From: Bacillus benzoevorans
GTDB lineage: Bacteria > Bacillota > Bacilli > Bacillales > Cytobacillaceae
Direction of reading: 5' to 3'
DNA length: 64,000 nucleotides
Assembly: GCF_014207535.1 (NCBI RefSeq)
Contig: NZ_JACHGK010000006.1
Coordinates: forward strand, 124,001 to 188,000
Part shown: in pieces, positions 26,145 to 34,437 of the stretch
How the letters are laid out: each line of letters opens with the position of its first letter
Position numbering within the stretch: position 1 is the first letter of the stretch
The notes under the pieces: generated by a model
What the model was told of the DNA's origin: nothing
The model's database searches: none
The model's input: only the letters and a program-made list of their open reading frames with translations
Translations under genes and position numbers: made by a program

Positions 26145-27284
26145 ATGAACTTTAAATTATCAGAAGAACATGAGATGATTAGAAAAATGGTCCGCGATTT
26201 TGCTGAAAATGAAGTAGCACCGACTGCAGCAGAGCGGGATGAAGCAGAGCGCTTTGACCGGGAGATTTTTACGAAAATGGCAGAGCTGGGCTTAATGGGG
26301 ATTCCGTGGCCGGAAGAATACGGCGGCATCGGCAGCGACTTCCTCGCTTACTGCATTACAGTAGAAGAATTAGCGCGTGTCTGCGCCTCAACGGCTGTTA
26401 CGCTTTCGGCGCATACGTCACTCGCAGGCTGGCCGGTGTATAAATTCGGTACAGAAGAGCAAAAGCAAAAGTATCTGAAACCAATGGCACTTGGCGAGAA
26501 GCTTGGGGCCTATGGCTTAACTGAGCCCGGCAGCGGTTCTGATGCGGGCGGTATGAAAACAACAGCACGCCTTGAAGGGGACCACTACGTACTGAACGGC
26601 GCGAAAATCTTTATTACAAATGGCGGCGAGGCGGATATCTATATCGTTTTTGCCGTGACGGATCCGGACATGAAGGGCAAAGGGACGACGGCATTTATCG
26701 TCGAAAAAGACTTCCCTGGCTTCTCTGTAGGGAAAAAAGAAAAGAAAATGGGCATTCGTTCCTCACCGACAACAGAAATTATTTTTGACAACTGCCACGT
26801 TCCTGCTGAAAATGTATTAGGGGAAGTTGGCCAGGGTTTTAAAATTGCCATGATGACATTGGATGGCGGGCGCAATGGAATTGCCGCACAGGCTGTCGGT
26901 ATTGCCCAAGGTGCTTTAGATGCTGCGGTTGATTACGCTAAGGAACGCGTCCAATTCGGCAAGCCGATTGCCGCGCAGCAGGGAATTGGTTTCAAGCTGG
27001 CGGATATGGCAACAAGTGTTGAAGCGGCCAGACTATTAACGTACCAGGCTGCATGGCTGGAATCTGAAGGACTTCCATATGGAAAGGAATCCGCCATGTC
27101 CAAGCTGTTTGCCGGTGACGCAGCGATGAAGGTGACTACTGAAGCGGTGCAAATCTTCGGCGGCTACGGTTATACAAAGGAATATCCGGTTGAACGCTTC
27201 ATGCGCGATGCCAAAATTACACAAATTTATGAAGGAACACAGGAAATTCAGCGTCTCGTTATTTCCCGGATGCTAACAAAATAA
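26145..27284 (+). CDS. Acyl-CoA dehydrogenase (second copy)
   Basis: A 379-residue paralogue of the preceding gene with the same domain plan: YGLTEPGSGSDAGGMKT, FITNGGEADIYIVF and C-terminal YEGTQEIQRLVISRMLTK. Sequence divergence between the copies is broad, so this is not a recent duplication. AAAGAAGGAAAAAGCA upstream is the ribosome-binding site. A short terminator hairpin follows before the TetR gene. Substrate chain length cannot be read from the sequence; short branched or medium-chain acyl-CoA are all possible. Its place at the end of the unit fits cotranscription with the rest of the beta-oxidation genes. Confidence 0.93.
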   Translation: MNFKLSEEHEMIRKMVRDFAENEVAPTAAERDEAERFDREIFTKMAELGLMGIPWPEEYGGIGSDFLAYCITVEELARVCASTAVTLSAHTSLAGWPVYKFGTEEQKQKYLKPMALGEKLGAYGLTEPGSGSDAGGMKTTARLEGDHYVLNGAKIFITNGGEADIYIVFAVTDPDMKGKGTTAFIVEKDFPGFSVGKKEKKMGIRSSPTTEIIFDNCHVPAENVLGEVGQGFKIAMMTLDGGRNGIAAQAVGIAQGALDAAVDYAKERVQFGKPIAAQQGIGFKLADMATSVEAARLLTYQAAWLESEGLPYGKESAMSKLFAGDAAMKVTTEAVQIFGGYGYTKEYPVERFMRDAKITQIYEGTQEIQRLVISRMLTK

Positions 27285-27389
27285 CACCCGGCAAGGATGC
27301 CGCGGATTTAAGTGCCTGGGTCAAAGTCTAAGGGAGACTGAAATGTCAGGATGGAGTATGAAGGAGACAGGTCAGCAGCATCACCCTTT

Positions 27390-27421
27390 ATGAAAGACAC
27401 ACAGGCACTCTTTCATTTTTT
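27390..27421 (+). terminator. Terminator after the acyl-CoA dehydrogenases
   Basis: ATGAAAGA and TCTTTCAT around an 11-base loop, then TTTTT. AT-rich stem, so it may be leaky. Confidence 0.6.
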
Positions 27422-27471
27422 AACAGATGTGGGGGTTTAGTGGGTTGGTAAAAACAAGGAGAAAACGCGAG

Positions 27472-28098
27472 GTGCAGGCTTCCGTAAAAGATGAACGCTT
27501 AATTCAAAAAAGACGTGACCAAATCATAAATGGTGCAGTAGCCCTCATTAAAGAAAAGGGCTACCACCGTATGACAACAAGGGAGATTGCCCGGGCATCG
27601 GGCTTCAGCATCGGGACGCTGTATGAATATATCCGGACAAAGGAAGACGTTCTCTATCTCGTCTGTGACCGGATTTATGATCAGGTAAGCGACCGGCTGC
27701 AAATCATTATCGATACAGAGCTTGGTTCAATTGAAGGGGTTAGGCATGCGATTGCGCATTTTTTCCGGGTGATGGACGAGATGCAGGATGAAGTCTTAAT
27801 CATGTATCAGGAATTGAAATCACTGACAAAGGATGCACTTGCCTATGTCCTTGAAAAAGAATTACTCTTAGTTGAATTGTTCCGGAAAATGCTTGAACGC
27901 TGTGTGGAAAATAAAGAGCTGAAATTAAACGAGGCACAAATTAAAATGGCGGCACACAATATTTACGTCCAGGGACAGATGTGGGGTTTCCGCCGCTGGG
28001 TATTGGGAAAAATGTATACGCTTGAGGAATACATTGAGTTGCAGACATCCTTTTTCCTCGAAGGGCTGCAAGTGGAAAAAAGCAATCAGTTGAATTGA
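27472..28098 (+). CDS. TetR/AcrR family regulator, likely of the beta-oxidation genes
   Basis: A 208-residue TetR-type repressor. The helix-turn-helix lies at about residues 24-57 (GYHRMTTREIARASGFSIGT and LYEYIRTKEDVLYLV); the C-terminal ligand domain is helical and long enough to bind acyl-CoA. GTG at 27472 is chosen because AAGGAG lies 10 bases upstream; ATG at 27427 would add 15 residues without a good site. Two TGAACG-N2-CGTTCA palindromes upstream of ywjF and the thiolase are the obvious targets, so it probably represses this cluster and is released by fatty acyl-CoA, as FadR does in B. subtilis. That assignment is inference. Confidence 0.85.
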   Translation: MQASVKDERLIQKRRDQIINGAVALIKEKGYHRMTTREIARASGFSIGTLYEYIRTKEDVLYLVCDRIYDQVSDRLQIIIDTELGSIEGVRHAIAHFFRVMDEMQDEVLIMYQELKSLTKDALAYVLEKELLLVELFRKMLERCVENKELKLNEAQIKMAAHNIYVQGQMWGFRRWVLGKMYTLEEYIELQTSFFLEGLQVEKSNQLN

Positions 28099-28221
28099 TC
28101 CTTTTAAAAAGAAATGATGAGTGGTTTGTAGTATAATCATTCATATGAGAACGGGATTTTCCGGTAATGAAGAGTACAAGATCAATGGGTCGGCTTCTTA
28201 CAAGCTGATCTTTAGCATTTA

Positions 28222-28242
28222 GCCAGGGGTCAGACCCTTGGC
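28222..28242. repeat. Short palindrome with GGGGTCAGACCC core
   Basis: GCCAGGGG and CCCTTGGC flank TCAGA; this type of GGGTCAGACCC palindrome is frequent between genes in Bacillus genomes (from memory). It directly precedes a possible small membrane-protein gene. Confidence 0.6.
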
Positions 28243-28267
28243 AATATGTTTTCAGGAAGTGAGAAGC

Positions 28268-28456
28268 TTGAGGCAAATCCTTATCAAATTAATAGGCTGG
28301 GCAGGGGCTGTGACTATTGCCCATTATTTATATGTACGAAATCTCGGGGCTATCCCCTTCCTTCTTTTCTCCATCTATTTTTTCCTCAGGGCAAAAAAAT
28401 TCCTTTCACGCCCAAATGCTCCCAAAAGCCTTCGCAGGATAAGAAAAGTACGCTAA
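28268..28456 (+). CDS. Possible small membrane protein, unknown
   Basis: A 62-residue frame starting with TTG, eight bases after AGGAAG. It begins MRQILIKLIGWAGAVTIAHY, has two hydrophobic segments (about 5-19 and 24-43) and a basic tail rich in Arg and Lys (RRIRKVR), which fits a small membrane protein with a cytosolic C-terminus. I do not recognise a family. It lies alone between the TetR gene and rpoE. It could be a chance frame. Confidence 0.45.
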   Translation: MRQILIKLIGWAGAVTIAHYLYVRNLGAIPFLLFSIYFFLRAKKFLSRPNAPKSLRRIRKVR

Positions 28457-28654
28457 TGAGAAAAATATGCCTGAATCGGCAGCAAGGTCTAGCATAAACA
28501 CCAGTAATTTGTTTATAATGAAGAATATGTATTCTGAGACATATAAGCATTTTTTGGTACTTTACGCGGTGGAGATGGAATATTCTTACATAAATTCACC
28601 AACCTTCCACTACTTCCCGTACCAGGAGTGTATGATAGAAAGGAAGTGCGGATT

Positions 28655-29296
28655 TTGAGTTTAACTCAATTCTCAAAAGAAGAAATACAGGAAATGTCCT
28701 TAATCGAAGTTGCTTATGAACTTTTAGTAGAAAAAAAGCAGGCTATTTCTTTTAAACAATTAATGGATGAATTGGCGCAAACACTAGAATTGTCAGAGGA
28801 ACAAGTACGAACAAGAATTGCCCAATTTTATACGGACTTAAATATAGATGGACGTTTCTTATGCGTTGGTGAAAACCAATGGGGCTTAAGAGTCTGGTAC
28901 CCAGTTGACCAGGTCATTGAAGAAATTGTAAACCCTGTAAAAGCGAAGAAGAAGAAAAAGGCAAAGAAAGTGGTCGACGAGCTGGATGGCTTTGATGAAA
29001 TCGAAGAACTGGAAGAGGAAGCATTCGATGATTTCGACGATGATGATGAAGATTTATTAGATGACGATGACGATGAACTAGATGACGATGATCTGCTAGA
29101 TGATGATCTGGAAGAAGCAGATGAGGATGATGATGATTTAATCGATGATGATCTAGTTGATGAAGATTTGGACGAGGAAATCGATGATGATCTAGTCGAG
29201 GACCTCGACGATGATGAATTTGAAATGGATGAAGAAGAACAGGATCTTGATGACGAAGAAGAGGACTTTGATGATTTAGAGGATGACAAGGATTAA
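28655..29296 (+). CDS. rpoE: RNA polymerase delta subunit
   Basis: The delta subunit of Gram-positive RNA polymerase, which raises transcription specificity and recycling. The 213-residue protein has the folded HARE-HTH N-terminal domain (about 1-90; IAQFYTDLNIDGRFL and WGLRVWYPVDQ), a short Lys-rich linker (KAKKKKKAKK) and a very acidic, disordered tail (about 105-213) of Asp and Glu. TTG at 28655 is chosen because AAGGAAG is eight bases upstream and the N-terminus then matches the family; the ATG at 28628 would add nine residues. It precedes pyrG as in B. subtilis. Confidence 0.93.
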   Translation: MSLTQFSKEEIQEMSLIEVAYELLVEKKQAISFKQLMDELAQTLELSEEQVRTRIAQFYTDLNIDGRFLCVGENQWGLRVWYPVDQVIEEIVNPVKAKKKKKAKKVVDELDGFDEIEELEEEAFDDFDDDDEDLLDDDDDELDDDDLLDDDLEEADEDDDDLIDDDLVDEDLDEEIDDDLVEDLDDDEFEMDEEEQDLDDEEEDFDDLEDDKD

Positions 29297-29307
29297 CGAT
29301 AATCATC

Positions 29308-29346
29308 TTGACTTTTTCATATTGTACTTGTAGAATACTTTTTGGG
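29308..29346 (+). promoter_or_regulatory. pyrG promoter with GGGC transcription start
   Basis: TTGACT (29308-29313), a 17-base spacer and TAGAAT (29331-29336); seven bases later the transcript would begin GGGCTC at 29344. This matches the arrangement by which low CTP causes reiterative addition of G residues at pyrG of B. subtilis. Confidence 0.85.
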
Positions 29347-29381
29347 CTCTTTAAGAGATTCGAGTAATAATCATAAAAGCA

Positions 29382-29427
29382 GCGCTCCCTTACTTGATTG
29401 AAAGTAAGAGGGGCGTTTTTGTTTTTT
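29382..29427 (+). terminator. pyrG attenuator (CTP-sensing leader terminator)
   Basis: CGCTCCCTTACTT (29383-29395) pairs with AAGTAAGAGGGGCG and is followed by TTTTTGTTTTTTT. The C/U-rich 5' arm is what poly-G tails added at the start site would pair with to prevent termination, as known for pyrG in B. subtilis. Confidence 0.85.
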
Positions 29428-29439
29428 TGCAGGAAGAAA

Positions 29440-29448
29440 TTTGTCGAA
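29440..29448 (+). promoter_or_regulatory. Possible 0A box
   Basis: TTTGTCGAA matches the Spo0A-binding consensus. It lies between the pyrG attenuator and its start codon, an unusual place, so it could be chance. Confidence 0.3.
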
Positions 29449-29561
29449 ACACCAGGCACGCTCAATACTTGGGCGCTCCCGTAAAGATTCAATAAATCAC
29501 ATAAACTGTCTTTAAATAGGCTCAAATATGTACAAACTGTAATGGAGGGGGATTTTTGAAA

Positions 29562-31169
29562 ATGACAAAGTATATTTTTGTAACAGGCGGAGTTGTATCT
29601 TCACTTGGGAAAGGGATTACCGCAGCATCATTGGGACGGTTATTAAAAAACCGCGGCATCAGCGTAACGATTCAAAAGTTTGATCCATACATTAACGTGG
29701 ATCCAGGAACGATGAGTCCATATCAGCACGGAGAAGTATTCGTAACGGATGACGGTGCAGAAACAGACTTGGACTTAGGTCACTATGAGCGGTTTATCGA
29801 CATTAACTTAAATAAATACAGCAACGTGACAACTGGTAAAGTATATTCAGCTGTATTGCGCAAAGAACGCCGCGGCGATTATTTAGGCGGAACCGTACAG
29901 GTTATTCCGCATATTACAAATGAAATTAAAGATCGTCTCTTCCGTGCCGGTAAAGAAACCAATGCGGATGTCGTGATTACAGAAATTGGGGGAACCGTTG
30001 GGGATATCGAGTCATTACCGTTTTTAGAGGCAATCCGCCAGGTGAAAAGTGATGTCGGTTCCCGCAATGTGATGTACATTCACTGTACGCTTGTTCCTTA
30101 CATTAAAGCAGCAGGTGAAATGAAAACAAAACCGACACAGCACAGTGTGAAGGAGCTTCGCAGTCTTGGAATTCAGCCTAATATCATCGTACCTCGTACA
30201 GAAATGCCGCTGACACAGGATCAAAAGGACAAAATTGCCCTTTTCTGTGACATTGATAAAGAAGCCGTCATTGAATGTCAGGATGCGGACCATTTACTTG
30301 CGATTCCGTTAGCGCTGCAGGCGCAAAAAATGGACCAAATTGTCTGTGAACACCTGCAATTAGACTGCAAGGAAGCAGACATGACAGAATGGACAAATCT
30401 TCTTGAAAAGGTACGTAACTTGAGCAAGAAAACCAAGATTGGTCTTGTTGGGAAATATGTAGAATTACAAGACGCTTATCTTTCCGTTGTCGAAGCATTA
30501 AAACATGCCGGCTATGCCTTTGATTCTGATATTGAAATCAAATGGATTAATTCCGAAAACGTTACGGCTGAAAATGTGAATGAGCTGTTAGCTGAAGTGG
30601 ACGGTGTTCTTGTACCAGGCGGCTTCGGTGACCGCGGGATTGAAGGGAAAATTGAAGCGATCCGCTATGTACGTGAACAAAAGAAACCGTTCCTTGGCAT
30701 CTGTTTGGGAATGCAGTTGGCTTCGATTGAATTTGCCCGTAATGTTCTTGGATTAAAAGATGCACATTCATCTGAAATTAAACCAGAAACAGAACACGCC
30801 ATCATTGACTTGCTGCCGGAACAAAAGGATATCGAGGATATGGGCGGTACCCTTCGTTTAGGTCTGTATCCATGTAAGCTGAAGGAAGATACGCTGGCCT
30901 ATGAAGCCTACCAGGATGAAGTGGTATATGAACGCCACCGTCATCGTTATGAATTCAATAACCAATACCGCCCAACGATGGAAGAGGCAGGGTTTGTCTT
31001 CTCAGGAACCAGCCCTGACGGCCGTCTTGTTGAAGTGGTTGAATTAAAGGATCACCCTTGGTTTGTTGCATCGCAATTCCACCCGGAATTTGTCTCCAGA
31101 CCGAACCGTCCGCAGCCGCTATTCCGTGAATTTATTCATGCATCTTTAAAGTGCAGCGGGAAAATGTAA
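29562..31169 (+). CDS. pyrG: CTP synthase
   Basis: CTP synthase converts UTP to CTP with ATP and glutamine. 535 residues: synthetase domain with KYIFVTGGVVSSLGKGITAA at the start and QKFDPYINVDPGTMSPYQHG, and a class I glutamine amidotransferase domain (about 295-535) with the nucleophile in FLGICLGMQ and the His-x-Glu of SQFHPEF. ATG at 29562 has GGAGGGGG 10 bases upstream; TTG at 29556 is too close. Expression is probably controlled by the CTP-sensing attenuator in the leader. Followed by its own terminator and spo0F; the small gene ywjG found between them in B. subtilis is missing. Confidence 0.97.
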   Translation: MTKYIFVTGGVVSSLGKGITAASLGRLLKNRGISVTIQKFDPYINVDPGTMSPYQHGEVFVTDDGAETDLDLGHYERFIDINLNKYSNVTTGKVYSAVLRKERRGDYLGGTVQVIPHITNEIKDRLFRAGKETNADVVITEIGGTVGDIESLPFLEAIRQVKSDVGSRNVMYIHCTLVPYIKAAGEMKTKPTQHSVKELRSLGIQPNIIVPRTEMPLTQDQKDKIALFCDIDKEAVIECQDADHLLAIPLALQAQKMDQIVCEHLQLDCKEADMTEWTNLLEKVRNLSKKTKIGLVGKYVELQDAYLSVVEALKHAGYAFDSDIEIKWINSENVTAENVNELLAEVDGVLVPGGFGDRGIEGKIEAIRYVREQKKPFLGICLGMQLASIEFARNVLGLKDAHSSEIKPETEHAIIDLLPEQKDIEDMGGTLRLGLYPCKLKEDTLAYEAYQDEVVYERHRHRYEFNNQYRPTMEEAGFVFSGTSPDGRLVEVVELKDHPWFVASQFHPEFVSRPNRPQPLFREFIHASLKCSGKM

Positions 31170-31191
31170 TTTTATCATTTGAAAACCAATT

Positions 31192-31237
31192 GGCCGGCCT
31201 GAATGGGAACAATCCCAGCTCAGGGCGGCTTATTTTT
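31192..31237 (+). terminator. Terminator of pyrG
   Basis: GGCCGGCCTGA and TCAGGGCGGC pair with one or two mismatches and are followed by TTATTTTT. The remaining sequence to spo0F (405 bases in total) is AT-rich promoter DNA; I could not assign a clear SigH promoter or 0A box. Confidence 0.75.
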
Positions 31238-31574
31238 GCCCATTGCCTCCGTTTTAGCTCGATCAACGCCCTATGAGGGGACTGAATTTTCTAATTCGAG
31301 GAAACTTTTTGCTATTTAATATTGGTTATGGTAGTGATTTTTGTTGGAAAATAGACTATTATGTAGGCGGGAATGGTTTTTTATAGGGAAAAATGATCGT
31401 TGTAAAGCGACTTCCAATAGTTTACAATAGTATCTTTTTCAGTAAAAAAGAAGGAAATAGGAGTGGGGAAGTAGAAATTACAAATAATTATACTTGTGTA
31501 TACAAATATTTGTTTTCCCTATTAGACGTCGAGCGGGATTGGTGCGCTTATTACAGAAGGAAAGAGGTGGCTCT

Positions 31575-31937
31575 ATGAAAGAAAAGATTCTAATAGTAGA
31601 TGATCAACTGGGAATCAGGATTCTGTTGAATGAAGTTTTACAAAAGGAAGGCTATGATACATACCAGGCTGCAAACGGTTTCCAAGCACTGGAAATGGTG
31701 CAAGAAGGTCTGCCTGATCTCGTCTTGCTGGATATGAAAATTCCGGGCATGGATGGAATCGAAATCTTGAAAAGGCTGAAGGTCATTGATCAAAATATTA
31801 AAGTCATTATTATGACCGCTTACGGGGAGCTCGATATGATTCAAGAAGCGAAAGATCTTGGTGCGTTGACCCACTTTGCTAAACCGTTTGATATTGATGA
31901 CATCCGCCAGGCGGTAAAAAAATACGTATCTGAATAA
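31575..31937 (+). CDS. spo0F: Sporulation response regulator Spo0F
   Basis: Spo0F is the second phosphocarrier of the sporulation phosphorelay, passing phosphate from the Kin kinases to Spo0B. The 120-residue protein is a bare receiver domain: acidic pocket in KILIVDDQ (residues 9-10), phospho-acceptor Asp53 in LVLLDMKIPGMDG, conserved Thr in IIMTAYGE and Lys in HFAKPFD. The segment IRILLNEV matches the Spo0B-contact helix of B. subtilis Spo0F. ATG at 31575 follows AAAGAGGTGG; in-frame codons further upstream are not supported. It precedes fbaA as in B. subtilis. Confidence 0.97.
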   Translation: MKEKILIVDDQLGIRILLNEVLQKEGYDTYQAANGFQALEMVQEGLPDLVLLDMKIPGMDGIEILKRLKVIDQNIKVIIMTAYGELDMIQEAKDLGALTHFAKPFDIDDIRQAVKKYVSE

Positions 31938-32011
31938 TTGCAGTCTTTACTTTTCGCTTAAATTAGGGATCACATTTATCATATTTTACTATTATTACGG
32001 AACATGTCATG

Positions 32012-32039
32012 GGTGTACGCGGTCTTTCTCGTGTACACC
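32012..32039. other. Hairpin in the spo0F-fbaA intergenic region
   Basis: GGTGTAC and GTACACC pair around a 14-base loop. No T run follows, so it is not a clear terminator. Confidence 0.45.
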
Positions 32040-32220
32040 TAAAGCATGATCAAGACAAAATTTTTGGGTTAACAATCTCTGAATGTAAAAAATACATCAG
32101 TATGGATAGCATTTCCTATACTAGTTTGGTATGATTACAAATGGAAAAAATAGATCATCTTAATCAGACATTACGAAATCATTTGATTGTTGTGATTCAT
32201 CATTTAGAGGGGGGACCGTT

Positions 32221-33078
32221 ATGCCTTTAGTTTCAATGTCAGACATGCTGAAAAAAGCAAAAGCTGAAGGATATGCCGTTGGGCAGTTTAATATAAATAA
32301 TCTGGAGTTTACGCAAGCTATCCTTCAGGCATCACAGGAAGAAAATTCTCCTGTTATTTTAGGCGTTTCTGAGGGAGCAGGCCGTTATATCGGCGGATTT
32401 AAAACCGTGGTCAAATTAGTAGAAGGCTTGCTTGAGGATTATAAAATTACCGTTCCAGTTGCGATTCATTTAGACCATGGATCCAGCTTTGATAAATGTA
32501 AGGAAGCAATTGATGCAGGCTTTACATCTGTGATGATTGATGGCTCACATCACCCATTTGCAGAAAATGTAGAATTAACAGCCAGTGTTGTTGAATATGC
32601 TCATGCCAAGGGAGTTTCAGTAGAAGCTGAGCTTGGTACAGTCGGCGGACAGGAAGATGATGTCATTGGGGAAGGTATCATTTATGCTGACGCTAAAGAA
32701 TGTGAAGAATTAGTAAAGAGAACAGGGATTGACTGCCTGGCACCGGCATTAGGTTCTGTCCATGGACCTTACAAAGGTGAGCCTAAACTGGGATACAAGG
32801 AAATGGAGGAAATCGGAAATCTTACTGGTGTACCGCTTGTACTCCATGGCGGAACAGGAATTCCAACAAAGGATATCCAAAAAGCCATTTCTTTAGGTAC
32901 GGCAAAAATTAATGTAAATACAGAAAACCAAATTGCTTCGGCCAAAACCGTTCGTGAAGTGTTAGCGGCTAATCCTGAAATGTACGATCCGCGTAAATAT
33001 TTGGGACCTGCACGTGAAACAATCAAACAAACGGTGATCGGAAAAATACGTGAATTTGGTTCAAACGGCAAAGCCTGA
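32221..33078 (+). CDS. fbaA: Class II fructose-1,6-bisphosphate aldolase
   Basis: Zinc-dependent aldolase of glycolysis and gluconeogenesis, 285 residues. The first zinc motif is HLDHGSSF (Asp85, His86) and further ligands lie in EAELGTVGGQED and GSVHGPY; LHGGTGIP and KINVNTENQIA complete the active site. GAGGGGGGACC precedes the ATG. In B. subtilis the same gene follows spo0F. It has its own terminator. Confidence 0.97.
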   Translation: MPLVSMSDMLKKAKAEGYAVGQFNINNLEFTQAILQASQEENSPVILGVSEGAGRYIGGFKTVVKLVEGLLEDYKITVPVAIHLDHGSSFDKCKEAIDAGFTSVMIDGSHHPFAENVELTASVVEYAHAKGVSVEAELGTVGGQEDDVIGEGIIYADAKECEELVKRTGIDCLAPALGSVHGPYKGEPKLGYKEMEEIGNLTGVPLVLHGGTGIPTKDIQKAISLGTAKINVNTENQIASAKTVREVLAANPEMYDPRKYLGPARETIKQTVIGKIREFGSNGKA

Positions 33079-33082
33079 TTTG

Positions 33083-33110
33083 AAAAACCGCTCTTAAAGA
33101 AGAGCGGTTT
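33083..33110 (+). terminator. Terminator of fbaA
   Basis: AAACCGCTCTT and AAGAGCGGTTT around AAAG; the T run is short. Confidence 0.65.
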
Positions 33111-33251
33111 CACTGCATATACATAACGGCAGCCTAGACCGGATATCTGAACTGACGAAAATGCAGTGCGGAAGAAATAAATGAAAGATTCGCCTTTTGG
33201 GCATGATTTATATCGTGAACGATTATTTTTTTAATTGAGAGGGGTATAGGG

Positions 33252-33896
33252 ATGAAGTTTTTTATCGATACTGCAAATATGGACGAAATTAAAGAAGCCT
33301 ATGAGCTTGGGATTATTGCAGGTGTAACGACGAACCCATCGCTGGTGGCAAAAGAAAAAAATATTTCCTTTCATGACCGCCTTCGTGAGATTACGACTCT
33401 TGTTCCGGGATCTGTAAGTGCCGAGGTTATCGCTCTCGATGCTGAAGGCATGATTCGTGAAGGAAAGGAATTAGCTGCGATTGCACCGAATATTACAGTG
33501 AAAATTCCCATGACACCGGATGGAATGAAGGCCGTTTCGGCACTGTCAAAGGAAGGAATTAAAACAAATGTAACGTTGATTTTCAGTGCGAACCAGGCAT
33601 TGCTTGCTGCAAGAGCGGGAGCCACCTATGTTTCTCCATTCCTTGGCAGATTAGATGATATCGGCCATGACGGCTTAGAATTAATTTCAACCATCGCAGA
33701 TATTTTTGCGATTCATGACATTGAAACGGAAATCATTGCTGCTTCGATTAGACATCCGCAGCATGTGACAGCAGCGGCATTAAAAGGGGCACATATCGCA
33801 ACGATTCCATACAAAGTCATTCAGCAATTGTTTAAACACCCATTAACAGACAAAGGCATCGAAGCCTTCTTATCAGACTGGAAGAAGCTTTCCTAA
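33252..33896 (+). CDS. tal: Transaldolase (small TalC/YwjH type)
   Basis: A 214-residue single-barrel transaldolase of the pentose phosphate pathway, moving dihydroxyacetone units from fructose-6-phosphate. The Schiff-base lysine is Lys84 in NITVKIPMT. N-terminal FFIDTANMDEIKEA and VTTNPSLVAKE, and later VSPFLGRLDDIG, are diagnostic. The family also contains fructose-6-phosphate aldolases; the B. subtilis homologue YwjH is a transaldolase, so that is preferred. GAGAGGGGTATAGGG precedes the ATG. Confidence 0.94.
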   Translation: MKFFIDTANMDEIKEAYELGIIAGVTTNPSLVAKEKNISFHDRLREITTLVPGSVSAEVIALDAEGMIREGKELAAIAPNITVKIPMTPDGMKAVSALSKEGIKTNVTLIFSANQALLAARAGATYVSPFLGRLDDIGHDGLELISTIADIFAIHDIETEIIAASIRHPQHVTAAALKGAHIATIPYKVIQQLFKHPLTDKGIEAFLSDWKKLS

Positions 33897-34437
33897 TAGA
33901 AAAGCGGAAGTACACTAGCCGCTAGGCGCTGGAGCTGGACACTGTCAAAGTTCAGAAACCTTATACTTTCTTATATGTTTGGCCGGGCGGTTCTGGTGCA
34001 GTTTCCCCGGACCGCCGGCTCAATCCACCATTCTCTTCCTATTAAAAATCCAACTTTTTTATGAATTATGCAGGTAAAGCAGGGTTAAATATTTCCAGTG
34101 AGTACATGCGGCTTCTGTTTTTGTGTAAAATAGAGGAGGAATGTGTGGGGATGGCAGTAAACGGCAGTTTAGTGTTTTTTTGTTTTGGCCTCTGTCTTTC
34201 TAATGGACTTTGGTGTATGCGGCTATTTTCTCGGCAGCACTGCTTTAATGGACGTGTGCACCAAAGTCTTTTCCAAACAAGGACGATAGGTTTTAACAAA
34301 GAATTCTATTGAATAGAGTTTGAAAAAAGGACAACCATTATTCAGCTGTTTTTAAAGAAATCATTTGACTTTGCCCGCACAAAGGAGAAGGCTGAAGGAT
34401 ATGTATTCATGTAAAAAGGCTTGGAAGGGAGTTTACA
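33897..34437. other. 541-base intergenic region between tal and murA
   Basis: No secure gene. It contains a Bacillus-type dispersed repeat (33901-33942, with AAAAGCGGAAG and GGCGCTGGAGCTGGAC), a strong GC-rich hairpin at 33982-34019 (GCCGGGCGGTTCTGG against CCGGACCGCCGGC) that may end the tal transcript, and a 10-base perfect inverted repeat GACTTTGGTG / CACCAAAGTC (34206-34215, 34259-34268) followed by TTTT. A frame at 34145-34312 with GGAGG upstream could encode a 55-residue Cys/Phe-rich peptide, but it covers the hairpin and is weakly supported. Confidence 0.5.

Noticed and set aside
28828..29289. Long minus-strand serine-rich frame opposite rpoE
   Set aside because: It is the antisense of the Asp/Glu-rich tail of the delta subunit (GAT/GAA repeats read as Ser); no start signals.
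33901..33942. Insertion-sequence end downstream of tal
   Set aside because: Resembles a common short dispersed Bacillus repeat; no transposase and no inverted partner in the window.
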